A stretch of 64,000 nucleotides of DNA from Firm-04 sp964479595 (lineage in GTDB: Bacteria; Bacillota; Clostridia; Oscillospirales; Ruminococcaceae). Position 1 is the stretch's first letter; each line of letters begins with the position of its first letter. The stretch lies in the NCBI GenBank assembly GCA_964479595.1, contig CAYZMU010000002.1, positions 90,109-154,108 of the forward strand, read 5' to 3'. A program made the translations under genes and the position numbers. Positions 1 through 8,696 of this stretch are shown piece after piece. Under the pieces are notes generated by a model that ran no database searches, was not told the origin of the DNA, and saw nothing but the letters and a program-made list of their open reading frames with translations.

Positions 1-1612
1 GCAGCGACTGCGGGGTGATTTTCTTGAAGTACCCCTCAGAGGTGAGGAACAGCTGCACGGGATAATCCGGGATGTCGTCCGCGTCCTCTCCAGCGGGGTC
101 GTCCGAGGCGTCGTAAAACAGCGTCTTGCGGGGCTGGCCGTACTTGTCCGCGACTTCTTTGAGTTCCTTGACAATGATTTTGCGGATTTTCTTCTCGTCC
201 GCGAGCGTTGCCTCCATCTCCGCGATCTCATCGCTCAGCCGCTGGGTCTCTTCCGTGCGCCTGAGAATGTATTCGCGGTTCAGGTGCCGCAGCTTGATTT
301 CCGCGACGTACTCCGCCTGCACGCTGTCGATTCCGAAGCCTATCATGAGGTTGGAGACGACCTCGGATTCCTCCTCCGTCTCGCGCACGATCTGAATGGC
401 GCGGTCGATGTCGAGCAGGATTTTTCGCAGCCCCTCGAGCAGGTGCAGCTTTTCCTTCGCCTTCTTTAAGTCAAATGTGATTCTTCTGCGCACGCAATCA
501 ACACGGAACGCGACCCACTCGCTGAGGATTTCGCGCACGCCCATGACCCGCGGCACGCCGTGAATCAGAATGTTGAAATTGCAGGAAACGCTGTCCTGAA
601 GCGGTGTCGCGCGGAAAAGCTTCTGCATGAGTTTGTCGGGGTCCGTCCCGCGTTTTAAGTCTATCGTCAGCTTGAGACCGCTTAAGTCCGTTTCGTCGCG
701 CAGATACGAGATTTCACGGATCTTTCCGGTTTTCACGAGGTCGATGATCTTGTCCATGATGGCCTCGACCGTCGTGGAATAGGGAATCTGAGTGACCTCC
801 ACGCAGTTGGAATCCTTGTCGTAATTCCATTTCGCGCGCAGTTTCACGCTCCCGCGCCCTGTCTCGTAGATTCTGCGCAGTTCCTCCTCGTCGTAGAGCA
901 GAAAGCCCCCCGTTGGGAAGTCGGGGCCTTTGAGCGTGGAGAGCAGGTCATGCTTTTCGTTTTTGATGAACGCGATGGCGGTCTCGCAGACCTCGCGGAG
1001 GTTGAACGGACAGACATTGCTTGCCATGGAGACGGCAATTCCGACATTGGCGTTGACCAGCACGGTCGGGAAAGTCGCGGGCAGCAGCGTGGGCTCCTGT
1101 GTCGTGTTGTCGTAATTGGGGACAAAATCCACCGTTTCCTTGTCAATATCCGAAAACAGTTCCTCGCTGATGGGCTCCAGACGCACCTCGGTGTAGCGCG
1201 GCGCGGCGTACGCCATGTCCCGGCTGTATACTTTCCCGAAATTGCCCTTGCTGTCGATATAGGGGTGCAGCAAAGATTCATTCCCGCGCGCCAGACGCAC
1301 CAGTGTCTCATAGATTGCCGCGTCGCCGTGCGGATTCAGCCGCATGGTCTGCCCGACCACGTTCGCGGATTTCGTTCTGGGGCCCTTGAGCAGCCCCATT
1401 TTGTACATCGTGTAGAGCAGCTTGCGGTGAGAGGGCTTGAAGCCGTCAATTTCGGGCAGCGCGCGCGACACAATCGCGCTCATGGCGTAGGGCATGAAGT
1501 TCTTGCGCAGCGTTTCGGTAATGCGCTCCTCCACCATCAGCCCCGCGCCCTCGATATAGGCGTTGTTCTGCGGGCGGGGAGCGTCGTTTTCGGGTTTCTT
1601 TCTTCTCGGCAT
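1..1612 (-). CDS. parC: Type IIA topoisomerase subunit A (ParC/GyrA-like), 3' end outside window
   Basis: Catalytic subunit of a type IIA topoisomerase, which cuts and rejoins both DNA strands through a tyrosine. Reading leftwards from ATG at 1612 (AAAGGA upstream), 537 codons are visible and the frame runs off the window edge. Family landmarks are present: an N-terminal segment with YAMSAIVSRALPEIDGFKPS, a QTMRLNPHGD stretch, and AAPRYTEVRL, which carries the catalytic Arg-Tyr pair. The protein opens with a short basic, Pro-rich extension. ParC and GyrA cannot be separated safely without the C-terminal beta-pinwheel (the GyrA-box would decide). The divergent KMGLLKGPRTKSANVVGQ segment fits the second, topoisomerase IV-like paralogue common in Clostridia. 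It lies 58 nt downstream of another minus-strand gene. The B subunit is not in view. Confidence 0.85.
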   Translation of the reverse strand, partial: MPRRKKPENDAPRPQNNAYIEGAGLMVEERITETLRKNFMPYAMSAIVSRALPEIDGFKPSHRKLLYTMYKMGLLKGPRTKSANVVGQTMRLNPHGDAAIYETLVRLARGNESLLHPYIDSKGNFGKVYSRDMAYAAPRYTEVRLEPISEELFSDIDKETVDFVPNYDNTTQEPTLLPATFPTVLVNANVGIAVSMASNVCPFNLREVCETAIAFIKNEKHDLLSTLKGPDFPTGGFLLYDEEELRRIYETGRGSVKLRAKWNYDKDSNCVEVTQIPYSTTVEAIMDKIIDLVKTGKIREISYLRDETDLSGLKLTIDLKRGTDPDKLMQKLFRATPLQDSVSCNFNILIHGVPRVMGVREILSEWVAFRVDCVRRRITFDLKKAKEKLHLLEGLRKILLDIDRAIQIVRETEEESEVVSNLMIGFGIDSVQAEYVAEIKLRHLNREYILRRTEETQRLSDEIAEMEATLADEKKIRKIIVKELKEVADKYGQPRKTLFYDASDDPAGEDADDIPDYPVQLFLTSEGYFKKITPQSL

Positions 1613-1670
1613 AAAAGGTCCTTTCGATTTTTGATTTTACAAAAGATATCGGCGCGATTTTCTTTCAGAA

Positions 1671-2651
1671 TCAGGAATTTTCCCCTTGATAGACCGGATC
1701 GTCAATCTGTATCACTTTATTGCGCTCCAGATTGTGCAGCAGCATGAAACGCGCCTCATCCTGATATTCGGGCTTGATGAGATAGTAGATATACGCCTCA
1801 ATCAGGGCAAGACGGCTGCCCCCTCTGCCCTCAATCTTGAACTGATTGAAGCCTCGGGGCAGGTATTCGTTCCAGATGAGGTCGGGGCTGATGTGGTGGG
1901 GGAGTTTCCGCGCGTCAAAGGGCGTGCGGTGCATGGCGGGGCAGTTGAAGTCCTTCGAGAGCGTCACGTCGCTGTAGTCCGACATCCGGAACGGCACGCC
2001 GGGAAAGCGTTTCAGATGCTCGTTATAGGCTATCTGCTGCGCGCCGACCGCCTCATATTCCGCGCTGCGCTTGGGACAGTGCGGGAAACAGGCGGAGTTT
2101 ATGAGCAGCTCGCATTTTTCCTTGTGCGGCAGGCTGTCGAGAATCTCCCACTGGTTGTTGAGGTCGTAGTCCAGCACCACGACGTGGTAGTCGCGGTTTA
2201 ACTCCCGCGCGACATCCTCCGGGTTGGTGAGGCGCTTGCAGGTCGAGCTGGTGATTTTGTAGCGGGGGTAATTCTTGCGGATATAGTCCTCGAGAACCTC
2301 CGAAAAGACGATGACCTCGTTGAACCCGTTGTCGGCGATTTGCAGCAGACGGTTGCAGAACGGGTCACTCAGATGCTCTTTCGTAACAAGGGGGTTTGTG
2401 AAGGTGAAGCGCAGCGGAATGCCGTCGTCATTGAGGGTTTTGATAATCCGTTTCATGGTGTCCTCGTCGCAGACAAGCCCGCCCTGAGGCCGTCCGCCTC
2501 CCCAGAGCGCGGGCGGGAACACCCCGTAGACCGAGGCTATCTCCACGCCGTCGCGGACCCATTCCGGGCAGCTCCGGATCATCTTGAATGTTAAAAGATT
2601 GAGCGACAGATGGCGCGTGAAATCGGGGAAATGAAACCTCGCCTTAATCAA
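1671..2651 (-). CDS. Conserved hypothetical protein, possibly U32/TIM-barrel-like
   Basis: 326 residues, soluble, no signal peptide. I do not recognise the family with confidence. Visible features are a ALWGGGRPQGG segment near residue 50, alternating beta/alpha character, a Cys cluster NSACFPHCPKR near residue 180, and a further Cys in DFNCPAMHR near residue 225. The spaced cysteines and the barrel-like pattern recall peptidase U32-type proteins, but the U32 signature itself is not present, so this is only a suggestion. The TTG start at 2651 has AAAGGA about 11 nt upstream. Its own promoter lies at 2688-2716. It precedes the topoisomerase gene on the same strand and may be cotranscribed with it. 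Confidence 0.6.
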   Translation of the reverse strand: MIKARFHFPDFTRHLSLNLLTFKMIRSCPEWVRDGVEIASVYGVFPPALWGGGRPQGGLVCDEDTMKRIIKTLNDDGIPLRFTFTNPLVTKEHLSDPFCNRLLQIADNGFNEVIVFSEVLEDYIRKNYPRYKITSSTCKRLTNPEDVARELNRDYHVVVLDYDLNNQWEILDSLPHKEKCELLINSACFPHCPKRSAEYEAVGAQQIAYNEHLKRFPGVPFRMSDYSDVTLSKDFNCPAMHRTPFDARKLPHHISPDLIWNEYLPRGFNQFKIEGRGGSRLALIEAYIYYLIKPEYQDEARFMLLHNLERNKVIQIDDPVYQGENS

Positions 2652-2687
2652 GCCGTGTCAGTCCTTTCGCGTGAGAATATCACTCCT

Positions 2688-2716
2688 ATTATAGCACATT
2701 CGCGCGGAAAATGCAA
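2688..2716 (-). promoter_or_regulatory. Sigma-A promoter for the minus-strand gene ending at 1671
   Basis: On the minus strand the -35 box TTGCAT (2711-2716) and -10 box TATAAT (2688-2693) are separated by 17 nt. The -10 box is about 37 nt upstream of the TTG start at 2651. Confidence 0.6.
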
Positions 2717-2753
2717 ACGCTTTTTGCGCCGCGGCGAAATCACGAAACGGCCC

Positions 2754-2782
2754 TTGACAATTTCGCGGTTTTGTGGTATTCT
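2754..2782 (+). promoter_or_regulatory. Sigma-A promoter for the oadB operon
   Basis: TTGACA at 2754-2759 and TATTCT at 2777-2782 with a 17-nt spacer. It stands divergently to the promoter at 2688-2716, leaving about 40 nt between the two -35 boxes. Confidence 0.7.
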
Positions 2783-2839
2783 TGAAAGAGCGAATCTATG
2801 TGTGGGACGCGCGAATTTTCTCACGAAAGGGTGAACGCG

Positions 2840-3946
2840 ATGGAAGTCCTCTATCAGAACCTTCTCAATCTCGACTGGAAAATGGTTGTCATGTGGGTTA
2901 TCGGAGGCGTGCTTATCTATCTTGCCATCAAAAAGGATATGGAGCCCACGCTGCTGCTCCCCATGGGTTTCGGCGCGATTCTCGTCAATCTGCCATTATC
3001 CGGGGCGATAACGCAGGGGGAGGAGGAAGGCGCGCTCAGCGTGCTCTACGAAGCCGGAATCGCCAACGAGCTTTTCCCGCTGATTCTGTTTATCGGCATC
3101 GGCGCGATGATTGATTTCGGGCCGCTGCTTTCCAACCCCAAGCTCATGCTTTTCGGCGCGGCGGCGCAGTTTGGTATTTTCTTTACACTATGTATGGCAT
3201 CCATGTTTTTTGACGTGAAGGATGCCGCCGCCATTTCTGTCATCGGCGCGGCGGACGGCCCGACTTCCATTGTCGTGGGGCAGAAACTGCAGAGCAATTA
3301 TATCGGCGCCATCATGGTCGCGGCCTACTCCTACATGGCGCTCGTGCCGATCATTCAGCCGCCGATTATCAAGCTGCTGACGACGAAAAAGGAGCGCATG
3401 ATCCGCATGGAATACACGGCAAAGCCCGTCTCCAGGACCACGCGGATTCTGTTCCCCATCTTCATCACCATCATCGCGGGGCTTGTCGCGCCGGCGTCGG
3501 TTTCTCTGGTGGGCTTTCTGATGTTCGGCAACCTCATTCGCGAGTGCGGCGTGCTCGACAGCCTTTCGGAGACCGCCCAGAAAGTGCTCGCCAACCTCGT
3601 GACACTGTTTCTGGGGATTACCATCGCCTCTCAGATGCAGGCGGACAAATTCCTCAAGACAGACACGCTGCTTATCCTCCTGCTGGGGCTTATCGCGTTC
3701 ATTTTCGATACCGCCGGCGGCGTGATTTTCGCGAAGATTCTCAACCTGTTCCTCAAGAAGAAGATAAATCCCATGATCGGCGCGGCGGGCATCTCCGCGT
3801 TCCCGATGTCGGGCAGAGTCGTCCATAAAATGGCGCTCAAGGAGGACCCGACCAACTTCCTGCTCATGCAGGCGACCGGTGTCAATGTCTCCGGGCAGAT
3901 AGCCTCGGTGATAGCGGGCGGGCTGATTCTCAATTTCTTCCTGTAA
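2840..3946 (+). CDS. oadB: Sodium ion-translocating decarboxylase beta subunit
   Basis: 368-residue polytopic membrane protein of the OadB/GcdB/MmdB family, the subunit that couples carboxybiotin decarboxylation to sodium export. Family landmarks include the start MEVLYQNLLNLDW, PTLLLPMGFGAILVNLP, the GAADGPTSIV segment that carries the conserved Asp of the ion site, and GRVVHKMALKEDPTNFLLM near the C-terminus. ATG at 2840 is preferred over GTG at 2831, because AAAGGG directly abuts the GTG but is 10 nt from the ATG. The next gene encodes a gamma-like subunit. The carboxyltransferase (alpha) and biotin carrier are not in this window, so the substrate (oxaloacetate, glutaconyl-CoA or methylmalonyl-CoA) cannot be named. 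Confidence 0.92.
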   Translation: MEVLYQNLLNLDWKMVVMWVIGGVLIYLAIKKDMEPTLLLPMGFGAILVNLPLSGAITQGEEEGALSVLYEAGIANELFPLILFIGIGAMIDFGPLLSNPKLMLFGAAAQFGIFFTLCMASMFFDVKDAAAISVIGAADGPTSIVVGQKLQSNYIGAIMVAAYSYMALVPIIQPPIIKLLTTKKERMIRMEYTAKPVSRTTRILFPIFITIIAGLVAPASVSLVGFLMFGNLIRECGVLDSLSETAQKVLANLVTLFLGITIASQMQADKFLKTDTLLILLLGLIAFIFDTAGGVIFAKILNLFLKKKINPMIGAAGISAFPMSGRVVHKMALKEDPTNFLLMQATGVNVSGQIASVIAGGLILNFFL

Positions 3947-3970
3947 AGGCGCGGAAAGGGGAAAACTTTT

Positions 3971-4150
3971 ATGCTTTCAATCTTAACTTTTGAGCCCATG
4001 CATTTTGTGGAGAATCTGCGCTACATGGGGCTTGGGATGCTCGGGATTTTCATGGTGATAGGGGTCATCGCGCTGCTGACAACGCTTCTGAACGTCCTGA
4101 CGGCGCCCAAGGAGCCCAAAGACCCCGAAAAGGACGAGAAAAAGCCGTAA
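3971..4150 (+). CDS. Small single-pass membrane protein, OadG-like gamma subunit
   Basis: A 59-residue protein beginning 24 nt after oadB. One hydrophobic helix (about residues 19-44: MGLGMLGIFMVIGVIALLTT onward) is followed by a short, Pro- and charge-rich cytoplasmic tail ending in KDEKKP. That is the architecture of the gamma subunit (OAD_gamma family), which assembles alpha and beta subunits on the membrane. Length and position directly after oadB support the role; sequence similarity in so short a protein is weak. It has GGAAAGGGG about 12 nt upstream of the ATG. Easily missed by gene finders because of its size. Confidence 0.65.
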   Translation: MLSILTFEPMHFVENLRYMGLGMLGIFMVIGVIALLTTLLNVLTAPKEPKDPEKDEKKP

Positions 4151-4171
4151 GAAGAAAGGGGCGGAGGACGC

Positions 4172-5059
4172 TTGAGCGAACCCATGGATGACCGGGAGCG
4201 GATTCTGGAAGAGGAGGAGCGCGCGGCGAGGGAACGCGTGGAGCGCAACGCGCGTTTGCTCGAGGAAGAGCGGCAGCGGCGCGGGGAAACGCCGGATGAG
4301 GAGCCGCTCTTTGCCGATACGGAGACGGCGGCGGTCGATAAAGAGGAGAGAAAACGCGCTGTCAAGCGGATTCTGCTGATTCTGCTGATTGTGACGGCGG
4401 CGCTGGCGACCCTCTTTCTCATATTCGGAAAGAATTTTAACTTCTATCGGCGAGGAATGCGCAATCTGGAGTTTGACTATCGCGACGGCGAGGGCGTGCA
4501 GCGGGAGGACACCCAGAACGGCGGGGAATACTCCTTGGCGCTGGCGGGGCGGTACGCCACGGGCAAGGTCCGTATCGAGGCGTATTCCTACGGGATCGAC
4601 ACCGAAAGCGGCGAGACGCTCGACTACCTTTCTGAATTTGACTATCTGGGCACGGCGAGCGAGGAAACCCTGACTGAGAAATCCTGCTCCTCGGATATGT
4701 ACTTCAGTTCCGAATCGAAATTCCGAAAGGACGCGGAGACGGGGGAAGTCGGGCAGAAGCGCGGCGGCAAGTATGAGACCTCGGCGGATTTGTACTTCCC
4801 CGGATTGCGGGATTTTTGCGTTTCCGCCTCCAGTCACGGGCGTTCCAAGCTTTCGTTTCATGAGTCTTATGACACGACGGTCGGCGCGAACAGCTACACC
4901 TGCGAGGTCTGGCTGCTCGAGGACGACACCGGCGCGCCCGTGTATTACACGCTCTACCGCTATTTCAGCGCGGGGGAGCTTTGCGCGGTGCGGGTGCTGC
5001 GCTCTGACAGCACCCTTATGGAGATTTACGATATTCGCGAAATTACGAGCGAATCTTAA
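4172..5059 (+). CDS. Hypothetical single-pass membrane protein
   Basis: 295 residues. A highly charged Glu/Arg-rich N-terminal region (about residues 5-60, likely coiled coil) is followed by one transmembrane segment near residues 69-89 (RILLILLIVTAALATLFLIF) and an extracytoplasmic domain of about 200 residues with many Ser, Tyr and Asp residues. No signal peptide or catalytic motif is recognisable. The start is TTG at 4172 with GGAGG only 4 nt away; ATG at 4184 is the alternative. It lies 21 nt after the OadG-like gene and 69 nt before alr, probably in one transcript. Function unknown. Confidence 0.7.
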   Translation: MSEPMDDRERILEEEERAARERVERNARLLEEERQRRGETPDEEPLFADTETAAVDKEERKRAVKRILLILLIVTAALATLFLIFGKNFNFYRRGMRNLEFDYRDGEGVQREDTQNGGEYSLALAGRYATGKVRIEAYSYGIDTESGETLDYLSEFDYLGTASEETLTEKSCSSDMYFSSESKFRKDAETGEVGQKRGGKYETSADLYFPGLRDFCVSASSHGRSKLSFHESYDTTVGANSYTCEVWLLEDDTGAPVYYTLYRYFSAGELCAVRVLRSDSTLMEIYDIREITSES

Positions 5060-5128
5060 AGCAGCAGGACAGCACCCTGTTGCTTTTTTGAAAGCGGCGC
5101 CGCGCCTTGCGGCGGGGAAGGAAGGGCT

Positions 5129-6310
5129 ATGCAGGGAATTCGAAAACGCACTTGGGCGGAGATTAACTTAGACAACGCGGAGTGGAACTATCAGAAGGTG
5201 CGGGCGGCGCTGCGGCCGGAGACCAGGCTCTGCTGTGTGGTCAAGGCGAACGGCTACGGACACAACGCGGTGCGCCTGGGCGCGCTCTACGAGTCTCTGG
5301 GCGCGGATTTTCTGGCGGTTTCCAATCTTGAGGAGGCGCTGCAGCTGCGTCAGGGGAATATTCACCTCCCCATTCTGATTCTGGGCTACACGCCGCCGGA
5401 ATGCGCGGGCGTGCTGGCCAAACAGGAAATCTCGCAGTGCGTTTATTCGCGCGGGTTCGGAGAGGCGCTCTCTCAGGCGGCGATGTCGGAGGGCGTGCGG
5501 GTGCGGATTCACGTCAAAATCGACACCGGCATGGGACGGATAGGCTTTCAGCACCGCGAGGGCCACAGCGAGCTTTCCGACGCGCTGGCGGTCTGCAGGC
5601 TTCCCTGTCTCAAGCCTGAGGGAATTTTTACCCACTTCGCCTCCGCGGATGAGGCGGCGGGCGGCAGGGCGTTCACGGACAGGCAGTTTGAGCTGTTTAC
5701 CGATGCCGTGGAGACGCTGCGGGGAAAGGGCGTTGACTTTGAGCTGCGCCACTGCGCCAACAGCGCCGCGATTTTTGATTATCCGGAGTACCATCTGGAC
5801 ATGGTGCGGGCGGGCATCGTCCTTTACGGGCTCAGACCCTCCGCCGCCGTGGAGAATCTGCCGCCGCTGCGCCCCGTGATGGCGCTCAAGAGCGTGATTT
5901 CCCACATCAAGACCATCGCGCCGGGGGATACCGTCAGCTACGGCAGGACCTATTGCGCGGATTCGCCGCGTCTGATAGCGACGGTGCCCATCGGCTACGC
6001 GGACGGCTTTTTCCGGGCGAACGGCTCGGGGCGGTGCATGATGAGAATCCGCGACAGGCTGTTTCCGCTGGTCGGCAGAGTCTGCATGGACCAGCTCATG
6101 CTCGATATCACGGGCGCGACGGATTTGACGGTCGGCGATATCGTGACGGTGTTCGGGGATGCCGACGGCGCGCTTTCCGCGGACACGGTCGCGGAGAACA
6201 CGGGGACAATCAATTACGAGGTCGTCTGCGCGGTAGGGGAGCGTGTGCCGAGGTTCTTTTTGCGCGGCGGGCTTCCGATTGATGTTTCGGACAGTGTCTG
6301 GGAACGCTGA
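5129..6310 (+). CDS. alr: Alanine racemase
   Basis: PLP-dependent interconversion of L- and D-alanine, supplying D-Ala for peptidoglycan. 393 residues, the usual length. The PLP lysine lies in CCVVKANGYGHNAV near residue 39; the IKTIAPGDTVSYGRTY segment and the C-terminal catalytic Tyr region (PIGYADGF) are present, followed by the beta domain with VCMDQLMLDIT. ATG at 5129 has GGAAGG upstream. It sits between a membrane protein of unknown function and ung, with 12 nt to the latter. Confidence 0.96.
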   Translation: MQGIRKRTWAEINLDNAEWNYQKVRAALRPETRLCCVVKANGYGHNAVRLGALYESLGADFLAVSNLEEALQLRQGNIHLPILILGYTPPECAGVLAKQEISQCVYSRGFGEALSQAAMSEGVRVRIHVKIDTGMGRIGFQHREGHSELSDALAVCRLPCLKPEGIFTHFASADEAAGGRAFTDRQFELFTDAVETLRGKGVDFELRHCANSAAIFDYPEYHLDMVRAGIVLYGLRPSAAVENLPPLRPVMALKSVISHIKTIAPGDTVSYGRTYCADSPRLIATVPIGYADGFFRANGSGRCMMRIRDRLFPLVGRVCMDQLMLDITGATDLTVGDIVTVFGDADGALSADTVAENTGTINYEVVCAVGERVPRFFLRGGLPIDVSDSVWER

Positions 6311-6322
6311 AAGGAGTGTGCC

Positions 6323-7000
6323 GTGGTTTGTATCGGAAATGACTGGGACGAACTGCTAAGTGACGTCTTTCAAAGCCCCGAATACGCGCGCCTGAGGCAG
6401 TTTCTGATTCGGGAATACGCCACACAGCGCGTTTATCCCGATATGTACGACATCTTTAACGCCTTAAAGCGCACACCCTATTGCGCCGTCAAGTGTGTCA
6501 TTCTGGGGCAGGACCCCTATCACGAGCAGGGACAGGCGCACGGGCTGAGTTTTTCCGTGCCGCGGGGCGTGCCGCAGCCGCCCTCTCTGCAGAACATCTT
6601 CAAGGAACTTTACGATGAACTCGGCGTGGACAACCGACAAGGTCCGGGCGACCTGACACAGTGGGCGGACAGGGGCGTGCTGCTGCTCAACACGACGCTT
6701 ACCGTGCGCGCGGGCGCCGCCAACAGCCATCACGGACAGGGCTGGGAGATTGTCACGGACGCCATTATCCGCAAGCTCAGCGAGCGTGAGCAGCCGATGG
6801 TATTTCTGCTCTGGGGGCGAAACGCGCGGCAGAAAGCCTCTCTGGTGACGAACCCGCGCCATCTGGTGCTGCAGAGCGCGCACCCGAGCCCGCTTTCGGC
6901 GCATCAGGGCTTTTTCGGCTGCGGACATTTCGCGAAAACCAACGCGTTTCTCGCCGAAAACGGCATGGAACCGATTGACTGGAAACTTACCGCGCAGTGA
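6323..7000 (+). CDS. ung: Uracil-DNA glycosylase (family 1)
   Basis: Removes uracil from DNA as the first step of base-excision repair. 225 residues. Family-1 motifs are clear: motif A GQDPYHEQGQAHGLSFS (catalytic Asp near residue 62), GVLLLNTTLTV, and motif B HPSPLSAHQGFFGCGHF with the catalytic His. GTG start at 6323 with AAAGGAG upstream. The stop is 10 nt before the metF start, so the two are likely cotranscribed. Confidence 0.96.
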   Translation: MVCIGNDWDELLSDVFQSPEYARLRQFLIREYATQRVYPDMYDIFNALKRTPYCAVKCVILGQDPYHEQGQAHGLSFSVPRGVPQPPSLQNIFKELYDELGVDNRQGPGDLTQWADRGVLLLNTTLTVRAGAANSHHGQGWEIVTDAIIRKLSEREQPMVFLLWGRNARQKASLVTNPRHLVLQSAHPSPLSAHQGFFGCGHFAKTNAFLAENGMEPIDWKLTAQ

Positions 7001-7010
7001 GGGGGATATT

Positions 7011-7871
7011 GTGAAAGCGATTACACTTTTTGAAAAGAAAAAAGTTTACTCTTTCGAGGTTTTTCCGCCGAAACCGCAGGTGCCGATTGAGAGCATCTAC
7101 CAGACGCTGGACGAGCTCAAAGATTTGTCGCCCGATTTTATCAGCGTGACGTACGGCGCGGGCGGCTCCGTTCCGGGAGCGTCCACGGCCGAAATCTGCG
7201 CGACGATTCAGCAGAAGCACCACATTCTTTCCATCGCGCATCTGCCCTGTATCAATGAAACCAAGGAAAGCGTGCTGCAAAAATTAGATCAATTCCGCGA
7301 ACAGGGGGTGGAAAACATTCTGGCGCTGCGCGGGGACAGAAATCCCGCGGTGGAGCCCAGAACAGACTTCCGTTACGCGCGGGATCTCATCACGTTCATC
7401 CGCGAGCACGGGGATTTTGACATCGCGGCGGCGTGCTACCCCGAGGGACATCCCGAGGCGCCGAGTCTGGACGCGGATATCACGCGGATTCGTGAAAAAG
7501 TGGAAGCGGGCGCGACGCATTTAATCTCCCAGCTCTTCTTCCGCAACAGCGATTTCTACCGCTATCTTGACAAACTCTCCGCCGCGGGCGTTCATGTGCC
7601 TGTCGAGGCGGGGATTATGCCGGTGACCTCGAAGAAATCCATTGAGCGCATGGTTTCGCTCTGCGGGGCGTGTGTGCCGCACCATCTGGCGAAGATTCTG
7701 TCGCGCTACGCGGACGATCCCGCCTCGCTCAAGGCGGCTGGACTGGAGTACGCTGTGCGGCAGATTCTGGATTTGCGCGAGCACGGCGTGGACGGCATTC
7801 ATCTCTACACGATGAACAACCCCGATGTCGCGCGGTATATCACGGAATCCGTCGCGGACGGCGCGTCATGA
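7011..7871 (+). CDS. metF: 5,10-methylenetetrahydrofolate reductase
   Basis: FAD-dependent TIM-barrel enzyme that makes 5-methyltetrahydrofolate for methionine synthesis or acetogenic carbon flow. 286 residues, typical. Recognisable blocks are YSFEVFPPK, FISVTYGAGGS, ILALRGDRNP, AACYPEGHPEAP and QLFFRNSDFYRYLD. The start is GTG at 7011 directly after GAGGGGG; an upstream ATG would overlap ung and lacks a ribosome site. Its TGA overlaps the ATG of the next gene by 4 nt (ATGA), so translation is probably coupled to the methionine synthase activation protein. Confidence 0.95.
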   Translation: MKAITLFEKKKVYSFEVFPPKPQVPIESIYQTLDELKDLSPDFISVTYGAGGSVPGASTAEICATIQQKHHILSIAHLPCINETKESVLQKLDQFREQGVENILALRGDRNPAVEPRTDFRYARDLITFIREHGDFDIAAACYPEGHPEAPSLDADITRIREKVEAGATHLISQLFFRNSDFYRYLDKLSAAGVHVPVEAGIMPVTSKKSIERMVSLCGACVPHHLAKILSRYADDPASLKAAGLEYAVRQILDLREHGVDGIHLYTMNNPDVARYITESVADGAS

Positions 7872-8581
7872 AGCCCGAAGACCTCGACCGCGCGCAGATT
7901 TTAAGCTTTCTGAACACCCCGGTGCTTAACGAGAGCCTTTCCGCGGCACTGGACAGCTGTCTGGAGGAATTTTGCTCGATTGCGCGGCCCCGCAGCGTCT
8001 GGAAGGTCTTTGATGTCTCGGCGCGCGAGGGAGAGACGTTTCTGGGGGAGCTGCCACTTCAGGGCAAAGATATCGCGCTGCACCTTGCGGGCTGCGAGCG
8101 CGCCGTGCTGGCCGCGGCGACGATGTCCTCTGAGGTCGACACGCTCATTCGGCGCGAATCCGGGCGGGATATGACAAGGGCGCTGATGTTTGACGCGATT
8201 GCCGGCGCGGCGCTCGAACGCGTGCTGGACGACCTGGAGCAGCGGCTGCGGGAGGCGCTTCCCTACCCGTATTTTACGCCGCGTTTCAGTGCGGGATACG
8301 GGGATTTTCCGCTTTCGCAGCAGAGCGCGCTTGTTTCCATGCTCGACGCACCGCGCAAAATCGGTCTGACGGTCACGCCCGCGCAGACGCTGCTGCCCAT
8401 GAAATCCGCAACGGCTCTGATAGGGCTTTCTTACGTACCGACCGCGGACGCCAGAAAGTATTCCTGTCAGAATTCCTGCGCGCTCTGTCCGCACCGGGAC
8501 GGCTGCAATTTTCAAAAGAGTGAACAAAGCAGCTCGCCCCGGACAGAATCCTTCGCAAAATCCCCAAAGAAAGTTCGCTAA
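7868..8581 (+). CDS. Stand-alone methionine synthase activation domain protein
   Basis: 237 residues matching the B12-dependent methionine synthase activation domain, which normally forms the C-terminal module of MetH and reloads the cobalamin cofactor with S-adenosylmethionine. The hallmark RFSAGYGDFPLSQQ is present. A C-terminal Cys-rich tail (SCQNSCALCPHRDGC) replaces the usual end and could bind metal or an iron-sulfur cluster. It overlaps metF by 4 nt, which fits a split MetH in which the catalytic part is encoded elsewhere. Whether it really reactivates a MetH is inferred from the domain and the neighbour. Confidence 0.85.
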   Translation: MKPEDLDRAQILSFLNTPVLNESLSAALDSCLEEFCSIARPRSVWKVFDVSAREGETFLGELPLQGKDIALHLAGCERAVLAAATMSSEVDTLIRRESGRDMTRALMFDAIAGAALERVLDDLEQRLREALPYPYFTPRFSAGYGDFPLSQQSALVSMLDAPRKIGLTVTPAQTLLPMKSATALIGLSYVPTADARKYSCQNSCALCPHRDGCNFQKSEQSSSPRTESFAKSPKKVR

Positions 8582-8599
8582 TTTTGGGTAAAATGGATA

Positions 8600-8628
8600 T
8601 TGACATCTTGAGAATTTCGCGGTATAAT
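8600..8628 (+). promoter_or_regulatory. Strong sigma-A promoter of the HydS-like/TerY-P operon
   Basis: Perfect consensus: TTGACA at 8600-8605, 17 nt, TATAAT at 8623-8628. It is followed by about 68 nt of leader before the first ATG at 8697. No other promoter of similar quality is visible until after 17462, so it probably drives the whole eight-gene unit. Confidence 0.8.
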
Positions 8629-8696
8629 AATAGGGAATGGGGTTTGCCGCGAGCTTCGGCGAATCCAATCGAGTTTCGGGGCGGTGCGGGCGCGAG

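Noticed and set aside
4172..5059. Membrane protein as the alpha subunit of the sodium pump
   Set aside because: No carboxyltransferase or biotin motif, and only one membrane helix with an unrelated extracellular domain.
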